This document shows, piece by piece, positions 23,936 through 34,189 of a DNA stretch of 64,000 nt. Each line of letters opens with the position of its first letter. Within the stretch, counting starts at the first letter, position 1. This DNA is from Primula veris (taxonomy: Eukaryota > Streptophyta > Magnoliopsida > Ericales > Primulaceae), in the NCBI GenBank assembly GCA_963682055.1, contig OY821741.1:3231501-3295500 (forward strand), in the 5' to 3' direction. Below the pieces are notes generated by a model. It was given only the letters and a program-made list of their open reading frames with translations, searched no databases and was not told the origin of the DNA. The translations under genes and the position numbers were made by a program.

Positions 23936-26470
23936 GCCCAAGAGGGAGAAATCATTGACAATCCAGAAGATGAATTGTTTTCAAGTGGCAATGATAAGGA
24001 CATGTTTGACAGTAGCAACATGCCTTTATGTGATTCTCTTGAGAGACTAAATTCTGCAAAGAGGGTATTTCACAGTTGCTATTTACGACAATAACATCCG
24101 TGAATCTAGTATTTGGTTTTCTTCATCTACTTACATGAGTGATATATTTTTAGTTGCAACATTGAGTGAAAAAATTGTGCTTTTGGAGTAGGGGAAAGAA
24201 ACACACATGCTTTATTCAAGGTTATCTAATTTTTCAGTATTACATTGCCTTACTATATATAACAAGACAAATAGCAGACTTATTTTTTCTTATACTGTTG
24301 GAGAAAAGACACTCCTAATACTTTATGAACTTTAGACTCAGTTTTAGATGCACAATTCTCTTTGTCTGATTTAACTTGTATAAAAGTCCGTTTTGGTCGA
24401 TTCAATTAGATGCTAATTGGATGTAGTTAGATCTTTGACAATTCTAAAGAACTTCATTAATTGCTCAGTAGCCAACATATATAGCAATAACTCGGTACCT
24501 TCTTATTTTTAGCCTATAAAGATGATGTATAATTTGATCTAAAAGCTACTCCAATGCACACTATTATACTTATACATAAGAGTATTATATTGCAGAGACT
24601 TGCTGAAAAGCTAAAGGAAATTGTATCACTTAAGCGACAGCTTGATGATGTTCCTACTCAAGCAGAACTCATCCAGTAAGTATCTCATCTTATATTTTTC
24701 GATTACATATTTCTATGTTGTGTTCTGATTTCTTTTCAGGCAAAATATATGAAAATTATTTGTCTTACAGTTTTACCCATAAATTTTCTGTGTAGGTATG
24801 AACACCGTTTTTCAGAACTAGATGCTCAAATTCAGGTAAGGAATGGCTTAAATAAAAAAATTGCAATTTCTTTAATTATATCTGTAGTTAACTAGTTTAT
24901 AGTATAGACACATTCTTGTACTTATCAACAATTTATAAAACTGAATGCTAATTGTACAGGGAAAACTTGGGAAAACTCGTAAGCTTTATGCTACATATAA
25001 TGCTTTGTTGGAGATTAAGGATTTGATGCTAAAGGAAACATCATTATTGAACTCTATAAACTCACAGGTATGACCGTATGAATAATCTAACTTGAATGAA
25101 CTTTTCTTTTTTAATTCTCTTGTAGCTATTGTCGAATCTCTTCATTTCAAACATGTTATTCTAGGGTAAATTTTCAAAAGCACCTTTGGAAGGTCTTATA
25201 TCATTTTTCCTTTCCGTTTTATGCTTAACTTGTCCAAAAATGGAAAAAACATAGTCTTAACTTTATGTCACAGGATTGCCTCTGTATAGAATGCACGTCG
25301 GTAGAAAATGTAAGACACAGTTGTGCATTATATGTTAATCACAGGTTGTCCTGAGTGTCGAACTGTCATGTTTTACATTCTTTAACTCTTCATGTATTAT
25401 ACTGTTTGCCGTGTTTGGTGAATTTTTTTTCTGGTATCAGTTTAGAATTATAAAATAGCTTACTACTGTTTAAATTGCTGATAGTGATTATTGTATACCG
25501 CTCTTTGCTAATTAACTTCTTGTTCAAGATTGGCAGTTGGAGAAATTTTACCCTAAGAAACCATAGCTTTAAGGTTTAAATTTCCTCTTTATATATACGT
25601 TCTTTTTAATTCTGCAGTTTCAAGATGCCACATCAAGCCCTGCTGGTCGCTTAAAACTTATCGACTCGATGGAGGGAATAACGAAAGGAACTCAACAGGT
25701 AGAGTTGAGAAGTTGAAAAATCCCGTTTGGGGGTCTCATTATACTATCAAAACCCCGTTTGGTAAAACAAAACCTTACAAATAATTTAGAGCTTATTTCC
25801 CTTCTTGAATCTGTGGGTGGCCAACACTTTAGAACAGTTTTTATCATAATGACTTGTTATTTTGTTGCAGAAGCTCGATAAGGTGCAACTGGCCCTACAA
25901 TCGGAACAAAGAGCATGTGATGCTGTCAAGGCAAGATACATCGCAGCAGTTGCTGAGCAAAGGTCCTGTGAAACTCTACTAAAAAAATTGCAGGTAGCCA
26001 TGTCGTCTAAATCTTAAAATCTCTGAAACATGAAATTGAGTTTATATGTCCAAATTTTGTTTTCTTAGTTAATATTTTGAGCATGGAAAAGCTTCTTCCA
26101 AATTTAGTGTGCTATTCATATATTTCTAAGGCCCGCATGACTTTTGATAACGACAAATTTTGGTTCTTCATTTGTAAGTGTATCAATACCTTTTGTTAGT
26201 TGAGTATTAGTAGGAAACCTGAATAGATTCCATGCTTGATTGCTTATGTCTTAGGGTGGATTTCATGATACTGTTTAATTATTATTCTTTTGCATTTGAT
26301 AAGAACTGTTTCATGATATGATTTTACCCGATTGATGTAATGGAAATGTCAAATTACAATATCACACCCTTTTCCTATTTTGGCATAAATTCACGTTAAT
26401 TACATTTTGAAATCTCCAGGATGAATGTGAAAAGAATGAGAGACTTCAGTTTTCAGATGCACCCCCGTAG
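23936..26470 (+). CDS. CCDC93: CCDC93-like coiled-coil protein, C-terminal part only
   Basis: Seven exons (23936-24064, 24596-24675, 24796-24835, 24960-25067, 25618-25698, 25871-25993, 26420-26470) splice in frame to about 203 residues and a TAG stop. Heptad-like coiled coil dominates: EKLKEIVSLKRQLDDVP, AELIQYEHRFSELDAQIQ, KTRKLYATYNALLEIKD, then LQSEQRACDAVKARYIAAV and QRSCETLLKKLQDECEKNE. This matches the C-terminal half of the eukaryotic CCDC93 family. In animals CCDC93 belongs to the COMMD/CCC complex of endosomal recycling; the plant role is little known. The family is roughly 600 residues, so the N-terminal half is missing. All borders are canonical and no stop interrupts the frame. 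Either far-upstream exons were overlooked or this is a young 5'-truncated duplicate. Confidence 0.65.
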
Positions 26471-27027
26471 ATCAGAGGTTTCGAAAGACTGCATTACAGT
26501 TCCGTTACATAAACTTTTTTCTTTGTAAGTTTAAATCTGGAGAGTAGAAATTTTGTATTTTCCAACTTTTTTGTGAATATGTAAACTGTAAACACCTACA
26601 GGTCCGTACTGAAATTGGATCCTCTTTGTGGGTGTGTTTTTTTTTTCCTTTTACATTTTAGAGGCAAAAATACTTTAAATGTATATATATACTCTGAAAT
26701 TTGGATCACTGTTTATTTCTCTTTTTGAGGGTGCTTTTGTTTCTTTTACATTTTAGTAGCAAAATTTACCATGCAAATACTACATAAGCTAGTGAATTCT
26801 TGAACATGTGTTGATTTCTACACTGTTTGTTTTCTTATATCTAGAGTGTATGTTTCTATTTCGGTTATTTCTAGCAGAGAAACATATATCCAAATTATGA
26901 AACAGCTTTTCAATGCAATTATTTCTCATTTATAGCTACTAAAGACTCGCAATAAAAGCTCAACTATATATTAGCAGTAGTAGAATGATAATTTCAGAAG
27001 AAGATGAACAAATTTTGATTTGCTAGT
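26471..27027. other. 3' flank and spacer
   Basis: This is the 3' flank of the CCDC93-like exons followed by AT-rich sequence leading to the inverted repeat. No gene is seen. Confidence 0.45.
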
Positions 27028-27483
27028 CAAGTGAAATAAGATCTTAAGTTGCTTACCCAAACATATAATTGAACTACTATAAAAAAAAACTGGTAATGTA
27101 CATATCCAGCAAATGATTGATACCATAGTTACGGATGTTATATCGCTTGCAGAAGGCATCAATTGGAAATTTGGTTGGAGGCATCGCTCCTTTAATCGAT
27201 CCGCGAATTGCTTAGCTAATCTCGCAAGACTTGGTTCTAGTTATAATCGTTTTTTTTCTAGAGAGATTAGCTAGAACCAAGTCTTGCGAGATTAGCTAAG
27301 CAATTCGCGGATCGATTAAAGGAGCGATGCCTCCAACCAAATTTCCAATTGATGCCTTCTGCAAGCGATATAACATCCGTAACTATGGTATCAATCATTT
27401 GCTGGATATGTACATTACCAGTTTTTTTTTATAGTAGTTCAATTATATGTTTGGGTAAGCAACTTAAGATCTTATTTCACTTG
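27028..27483. repeat. Perfect 213-bp inverted repeat with 30-nt loop
   Basis: The left arm 27028-27240 and right arm 27271-27483 are exact reverse complements by my base-by-base reading, including a run of nine A answered by nine T. They are separated by a 30-nt spacer (27241-27270). Transcribed through, this would form a stem of 213 bp without mismatches. The left arm carries a coding-like frame (QQMIDTIVTDVISLAEGINW and HRSFNRSANCLANLARLG) resembling the end of RNase H-like domains found in plant non-LTR elements and domesticated genes. The word TGCTTAGCTAAT occurs both inside the arm and just beyond its right end. It directly precedes the broken DC1 gene. Confidence 0.9.
27094..27270 (+). 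pseudogene. RNase H-like domain remnant
   Basis: Plus-strand frame through the left arm and into the loop. It ends in SFNRSANCLANLARLGSS, which follows the pattern of RNase H-like (RVT_3) C-termini where an Arg-x-x-Asn-x-x-Ala-x-x-Leu-Ala motif is usual; the normal acidic catalytic residues are not included. No start codon or upstream domain is visible. The same stretch appears reversed in the right arm. It is probably a fragment of a LINE-type element or of a host gene of that family. Confidence 0.45.
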
Positions 27484-27524
27484 CTTAGCTAATCCCATAA
27501 ATTTACACATCCTGGCTTCGCCCC

Positions 27525-29172
27525 TGGGACCACCCTTTGCACCCGGAACACCCTCTCACCCTTATTAGAGAGAGAGATATTATAGATAATCTTCTTCATT
27601 ATACATGCGATTTTTGTGAAAATATTGGATCCGGGCTCTTTTACCATTGTTCTGTTTGTAAATTTATTCTGGAGGTTAGATGTGCTTTCCCAACATACAA
27701 GATCAAGGATACATGTCATCCACATCCATTGACTCCCGCACAAGTTACAATTGATGTCGCCTGTCACATTTGTCGAGCAGAGGAGAAAGGTCTATTTTAC
27801 AAGTGTGATATTTGCCCTTTTTTGGTTCACCAAAACTGTACAACAGAACATAGCGATCATGACCATCCATACCCATTTAGAGGTCTGCAAGATATATACC
27901 ATAACCATCCATTGATTCTAAAAGCCGAACGGTCAAAAACTAACGGTGGTAATGATCATCCAGAGCCAGAGATTAAGTGTGATGGGTGTCGGATAGCAAT
28001 TTCGGGCCCTTTCTACAGATGCGAAGAGTGTCCATACTACTTGCATAAAGTATGCACCGAACTACCGAGAGTATTGGACCACCCCCTGCACCCACAACAC
28101 CCTCTCACCCGCAGATGGCACAATGGTCCCGATTTAAAATGTACTTTATGTAAAGAAACTGGGTCTGAAATGCTGGTTTACAATTGTTCCATATGTTCGT
28201 TTATTGTGGACATGAAATGTGCTTCAGCAACACGTACTATCGAAGACAAATGTCATCCACATCCATTAACTCCCATACAGGTCCCTATCCCGTTTGCCTG
28301 CGATATTTGTCTGAAAACGGAAGAAGGTTTGTTTTACAAGTGTAACGTTTGCCCTTTTTGGGTTCATCAGAACTGTACCCTGATACCCGACACAGTTGAG
28401 CATAGTGATCATAGACATATTCTTACACTTTTGCCATCAGTGCCATTCGAATATAGCAAGTACTGCGAAAAATGTGACATCTGTCACAGTAAGCTCTTCA
28501 TGTTTCAATGCAACTATTCGTGCGTAGGTTGTCTGTTTTTTTCCCATGTCAGTTGTGCAAGATCAAAAACCATACAGTCAACGTCCAGGTTAGTTGATCT
28601 AAAAATATTAATAACTTCATGCTGTGTATATATCTCGAGTTCGTGTATTTTGATATTTTCCATCCATAATATTATACCTCTGTGATTTTTTTTCTAACTT
28701 GGTGCATTCAAACCTGTAGGGATCAATATATCGTTTTGCCCATGAAACAAGATTCAACAGTGTTAATATCACGGTTTGTTGGGAAGTATATACATTATAG
28801 ATGGAGATGCTAATATAGATAATACAATGATTCATTTTGACCATGAGCACCACCCTTTGAGTCTAATTGATGAGAAAGCGAATGATAAAACATGTGAAGC
28901 ATGTGCAATACAGATATCGCCTCCCTCCTACGGTTGTATAGACTGTGATTATTTCCTACACAAGTGTTGTACCGAGTTACCATTCAACACCCACTCTACC
29001 CTGAATTCCAACTCGACCTACAGAGTGGATCGATGTTCTTCGAGTGTTTTTGCTGTGACCAAACAAGCAATTCTTTTCTCTACGTAAGTGAAGACTTTGT
29101 GATCGACATCAAGTGTGATCGACTTTGTGATCTCGTCTCGGAGAATATGCATGTAATAATTAATTATTGTTA
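27525..29172 (+). pseudogene. DC1 (Cys/His-rich C1) domain gene, frameshifted
   Basis: Exon 1 (27525-28588) is open and encodes five to six DC1 zinc modules with the usual HP.HPL...C..C...YKC..C.F.VH..C layout, for example CHPHPLTPAQV, GLFYKCDICPFLVHQNCT and GPFYRCEECPYYLHKVC. Modules 1-2 resemble modules 4-5, an internal duplication. No ATG precedes the first module; an in-frame stop lies at 27498-27500 and the inverted repeat ends just before, so the 5' end is lost. Exon 2 begins at 28720 but loses frame near 28790 (the next module, GDANIDNTMIHFDHEHHPLS, is in another frame) and again near 28985, after CCTELP. The second break restores IQHPLYPEFQLDLQ and later SEDFVIDIKCDRLCD. Plant DC1 proteins are linked to stress and defence responses. 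This copy looks inactive. Confidence 0.8.
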
Positions 29173-32060
29173 ATATTATATTTTAGAGTTAAAACAAACA
29201 TAAGAGAAAAGTGGTAAACAAAATAAATATTTTTTGTGAACAATACACGATTTCATGTTTACTTATAAAAATACATGTTGATGTTCTATAAAACTGAAAG
29301 GTTAATTGTGAGATTGAAGTCGATAGTGATTCAGAGTTAAACTATTCAAATTTTGAAGAAATTAGATTTTGCAGAGAGATGTGAAATGCTCTGATACCAA
29401 TATATTAATATAAATTAGATTATAGCTACAATTTATTTATTTTTTATTACGGCTACTTCTTCTTATTTCTATTTTTATTTTGGTTATGATACATACAAAA
29501 ATGAACTTTATAGTTTTATCTAACTTTTGCAATCAACTTTTGTAATAACAACTCACATGTCGTTGTATTAATTAGCAAGAAGTTTTTTTGTTCAACTCAT
29601 AAAGGGTTCAAGAGAACTAGTAAACGGTTCAAAATTGCTTATTTTTCTACTTCATATTTTAGTTTAAGTTTGCATACTACAATATTTCATGTATTATGAG
29701 CTTTGTCATATTTGATATTTGGTTATAGAAAATATTCTATGGACAACAAGATAATCAATAAGAATTCTACAATAATATATTTGCAACCAACTTACAAATA
29801 CAATGAATTAACGTAATTAAGTAAACATGTTCTTATTGATCACTTTCCCTATATAATATCAATAACCAATCAAATAAAACATAATTTAACTGCATAATTC
29901 TTCATTCAGCTTAATTATTCATATGACCACATAGCGATTTGCTTAAAGGTAGAGTTATCATACGCTAAAAAAACAATATCACTATTGAAATTCCAATATA
30001 TGTTATTCTTTCCAAGATCTCGTCTCGGAGAATATGCATGTAATAATTAATTATTGTTAATATTATATTTTAGAGTTAAAACAAACATAAGAGAAAAGTG
30101 GTAAACAAAATAAATATTTTTTGTGAACAATACACGATTTCATCTTTACTTATAAAAATACATGTTGATGTTCTATAAAAATGAAAGGTTAATTGTGAGA
30201 TTGAAGTCGATAGTGATTCAGAGTTAAACTATTCAAATTTTGAAGAAATTAGATTTTGCAGAGCGATGTGGAATGCTCTGATACCAAGATATTAATATAA
30301 ATTAGATTATAGTTACCATTTATTTATTTTTTTATTACGGCTACTACTTCTTATTTCTATTTTTATTTTGGTTATGATACATACAAAAATGAACTTTATA
30401 GTTTTATCTAACTTTTGCAATCAACTTTTGTAATAACAATTCACATGTCGTTGTATTAATTAGCAAGAAGTTTTTTTGTTAACTCACAAAGGGTTCAAGA
30501 GAACTAGTAAACGGTTCAAAATTGCTTATTTTTTTACTTCATATTTTAGTTTAAGTTTGCATACTACAATATTTCATGGATTATGAGCTTTGTCATATTT
30601 GATATTTGGTTATAGAAAATATTCTATGGACAACAAGATTATCAATAAGAATTCTACAATAATATATTTGCAACCAACTTACAAATACAATGAATTAACG
30701 TAATTAAGTAAACATGTTCTTATTGATCACTTTCCCTATATAATATCAATAACCAATTAAATAAAACATAATTTAACTTCATAATTCTTCATTCAGCTTA
30801 ATTATTCATATGACCACATAGCGATTTGCTTAAACGTAGAGGTATCATACACTAAAAAAACAATATCACTATTGAAATTCCAATATATGTTATTCTTTCT
30901 AAGATCTCGTCTCGGAGAATATGCATGTAATAATTAATTATTGTTAATATTATATTTTAGAGTTAAAACAAACATAAGAGAAAAATGGTAAACAAAATAA
31001 ATATTTTTTGTGAACAATACACGATTTCATCTTTACTTATAAAAATACATGTTGATGTTCTATAAAAATGAAAGGTTAATTGTGAGATTGAAGTCGATAG
31101 TGATTCAGAGTTAAACTATTCAAATTTTGAAGAAATTAGATTTTGCAGAGAGATGTGGAATGCTCTGATACCAAGATATTAATATAAATTAGATTATAGC
31201 TACCATTTATTTATTTTTTATTACGGCTACTACTTCTTATTTCTATTTTTATTTTGGTTATGATACATACAAAATGAACTTTATAGTTTTATCTAACTTT
31301 TGCAATCAACTTTTGTAATAACAATTCACATGTCGTTGTATTAATTAGCAAGAAGTTTTTTGTTCAACTCACAAAGGGTTCAGGAGAACTAGTAAACGGT
31401 TCAAAATTGCATATTTTTCTACTTCATATTTTAGTTTAAGTTTGCATATATTTCATGGATTATGAGCTTTGTCATATTTGATATTTAGTTATAGAAAATA
31501 TTCTAGGGACAACAAGATTATCAATTAACGTAATTAAGTAAACATGTTCTTATTGATCACTTTCCCTATATAATATCAATAATCAATCAAATAAAACATA
31601 ATTTAACTTCATAATTCTTCATTCAGCTTAATTATTCATATGACCACATAGCGATTTGCTTAAACGTAGAGTTATCATACGCTAAAAAAACAATATCACT
31701 ATTGAAATTCCAATATATGTTATTCTTTCCAAGATCTCGTCTCGGAGAATATGCATGTAATAATTAATTATTGTTAATATTATATTTTAGAGTTAAAACA
31801 AACATAAGAGAAAAGTGGTAAACAAAATAAATATTTTTTGTGAACAATACACGATTTCATCTTTACTTATAAAAATGAAAGGTTAATTGTGAGATTGAAG
31901 TCGATAGTGATTCAGAGTTAAACTATTCAAATTTTGAAGAAATTAGATTTTGCAGAGAGATGTGGAATGCTCTGATACCAAGATATTAATATAAATTAGA
32001 CTATAGCTACCATTTATTTATTTTTTATTACGGCTACTACTTCTTATTTCTTTTTTTATT
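29131..32060. repeat. Tandem array of an 0.83-0.89 kb unit, about 3.4 copies
   Basis: Units start at TCTCGTCTCGGAGAATATGC at 29131, 30018, 30905 and 31735, giving periods of 887, 887 and 830 bp. The fourth is partial and loses similarity near 32060. Units are about 97% alike by eye. Unit 3 lacks a stretch of about 55 bp around 31520, and unit 4 lacks about 22 bp near 31875. The first unit begins inside the DC1 reading frame (the codons for DLVSENMHV), so the array arose by tandem duplication of the 3' end and flank of that gene. No gene lies in the unit. Confidence 0.9.
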
Positions 32061-32264
32061 TTGGTTATTTTTATTTTGAAAAAAAATCCGGTTTATACAA
32101 GGTCAATATTGTTCATTCTTTAATAAAGTCATTGCAACTACATGACCTATCTGCAAATGTCTAGTGCGTATATTTTTAATAAATAAAAGTGAAAAGAAGC
32201 TATAATTTAATATATTGTTAAACATAATTTTATTTGAGCCATCCCGTGATCATGCAAGCATAGA

Positions 32265-33248
32265 AGGCAAACCACATCTGCATGATATTGACATGCAATT
32301 TAAGCTTTTTTCCCATACAAATTTCCATGATTTGTTGTTACTTAAAATGCTCTTAAATTGAGAAGGCTTCATATATTTTTCTTATTAATTCTACTTACAG
32401 TTTATCAATCATTTTACGTGGTCATGGAGCGATTGAGAGGTGGAATTAATCAGAAATAAATATTGGCAAAGAAAAAAATAAATGGAAATTGATATAGTGA
32501 ATTTAACTGAAGAAACTTGTGTTTTGTACACATTTTTTACTTGGTGCTGAAATATCAATCATAACGTTATAATCCTTTTAGTTAACAGTTATTTGGTAAT
32601 AATGAAAAAAATACTTGCATGGTTACATATACCATTTCAATTTCTAAAAAATCATATATGATCTTTCATTCTTTATTTTCTAAGTGCTCTCTTTGTGATC
32701 AAAACTAGAATAAGTATATAAAAGTTTTAATTTTTAATTTTGTCTCCAAGTCTCAAAAAACAGTTTGGGATGGCTCATGATTATCTATTATTATCACCCG
32801 TCATAGTATATATAATGATGAAGACGCTAGTGGAAGCTATGGTCGTCCTAATTACTAAATAAATTTATTCTAAGATATTGGAGTAAATTAAAATCAAAAT
32901 CATTAGTATAAAATAAACAAATACATAGTCCGACTTTACCATTTTATCCATTCATATGTGTGTTATTCTCTCGTTCAAAATTATAAGCCTAAATGTTTTA
33001 GAACTTAGAAGTATTGTGTGGTTTGCTCACTCAATATTCGATGGTGGGGTCAAAGAGTACTTAATTGTCTTACGAGTTCCCAAAGTAAGTTGAAGAAAGC
33101 GATAAATCCTAGAATCAAACAAACAATCAAATATTTTAACTAGACAATTCATATTGCAACCGCTCTATTTCAAACGTCAACCCCTCAATTCGATTTTGGG
33201 TTTCATTAAGTTAAATATTTTTGTTATCCCAAGTCTTTTATTCTCCAG
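32265..33248 (+). repeat. Duplicated NLP upstream segment, copy 2
   Basis: This copy matches 20195-21395 and lacks its 350-bp extra segment. It ends in the acceptor TATTCTCCAG of the PB1 exon at 33249, which shows the block is intron from an NLP-like gene. Confidence 0.75.
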
Positions 33249-33634
33249 ATGAGATTCATCCAGAAATTTATTATAATCACGGAAACGCATATTCTGGTCA
33301 AATTTTTTCAACTGATTATGGCCAAACTGCTTCTACCGTAATAGAACCTGGTGTCTTAGCTCCAACAGCCGCGAATGAAAGTCTTATGACAATGAATACA
33401 AAATATGGAAATGTTTTCATTAAATTCCAGTTATCTGTTTCTTCCGGACTAGATGCGTTTAATGATGAAATAGTGAAGAGGCTGAATTTAGAAGTTGGCA
33501 CCTACAGTATCAAGTATCGAAATGAAGTCGATGACTTGATCTCAGTATTGTGCGATGATGACATGCGGGATTTCATATCTAGCTCAACATCATTGGGAAA
33601 GAAAGTTTTATTAATGTCTCTTGAAAACATTTAG
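33249..33634 (+). pseudogene. NIN-like protein unit 1: PB1-encoding last exon only
   Basis: The exon follows a CTCCAG acceptor and runs to TAG at 33632-33634. After a linker it encodes a PB1 domain: YGNVFIKFQLSVSSG (with the basic residue), LNLEVGTYSIKYRNE, then the acidic VDDLISVLCDDDMRDFISS resembling the OPCA motif. PB1 domains at this position close NIN-like proteins, nitrate-responsive transcription factors, where they mediate dimerisation. No exon for the N-terminal, GAF-like or RWP-RK regions precedes it within 12 kb. The linker is short and shows no RWP-RK sequence. It is an orphan exon of a degraded gene, paralogous to the unit at 34.2-36.9 kb. Confidence 0.7.
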
Positions 33635-33852
33635 TAATTTGAGTCATTTATTTGCCCCGAACCCCCTTCCTAGTGGCTTTGTAATTTCACAATTTCTTCA
33701 AGTGTGTAATCAAACAAATTTCTTCTTCTGAATTCTCTCCGTAAACATCTATACATGTCATCGCTTGCTTATTTTTGAGTCACACACTTCCTACATTCTC
33801 TACTCACTTAATTAGAAGAGTGAGAACAAAAACGCAAAATGACAAAATCGCA

Positions 33853-34020
33853 TGTTTATCACCTCTCCTCTTAGAAGGAATGTGCAGACAAGGGTAAAAG
33901 GTGTTTGGAAAAAATTACTCTTTTCTTAAAAAAATCCACTTATCCCCTTTTGAATGCAAAAATATTTGCTGCTTTCGTAAAATTTGAGCGTCAGGCGACT
34001 TCATTTCGTTTCCTGTTATT
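33853..34020. repeat. Direct repeat shared with 44987-45160
   Basis: TTTATCACCTCTCC, TTAGAAGGAATGTGCAGACA, CTCTTTTCTTAAAAAAATCC and CTTATCCCCTTTTGAATGCA occur in the same order here and immediately right of the copia 3' LTR. The second copy is therefore another piece of an NLP locus split by that insertion. Confidence 0.8.
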
Positions 34021-34127
34021 GTGCTTTTGCCCAGATTTGGATGTTATGCAGAAATTGCAATTCTCTATCTGTTTGCACAAGATGTGCTAATGAAAATACT
34101 AACTATGTAACAAACTGGACTGATGGA
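34016..34127 (+). repeat. Displaced duplicate of part of NLP exon 4
   Basis: TTATTGTGCTTTTGCCCAG through AACAAACTGGACTGAT is identical to 36049-36160, the part of the GAF-like exon that encodes CAFAQIWMLCRNC. It lies upstream of exon 1 and out of context, so it is a recent ectopic copy of about 105 bp. Confidence 0.8.
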
Positions 34128-34189
34128 GAAAGAGCGAGTCGAGATGAATATCCTTAATTGAACGGGGTATCGAGAAAGAGAGAGTCGAG

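Noticed and set aside
29131..32060. Possible CRISPR-like or satellite array
   Set aside because: Units are 0.83-0.89 kb, start within a coding frame and number under four. They are a local tandem duplication in a plant genome.
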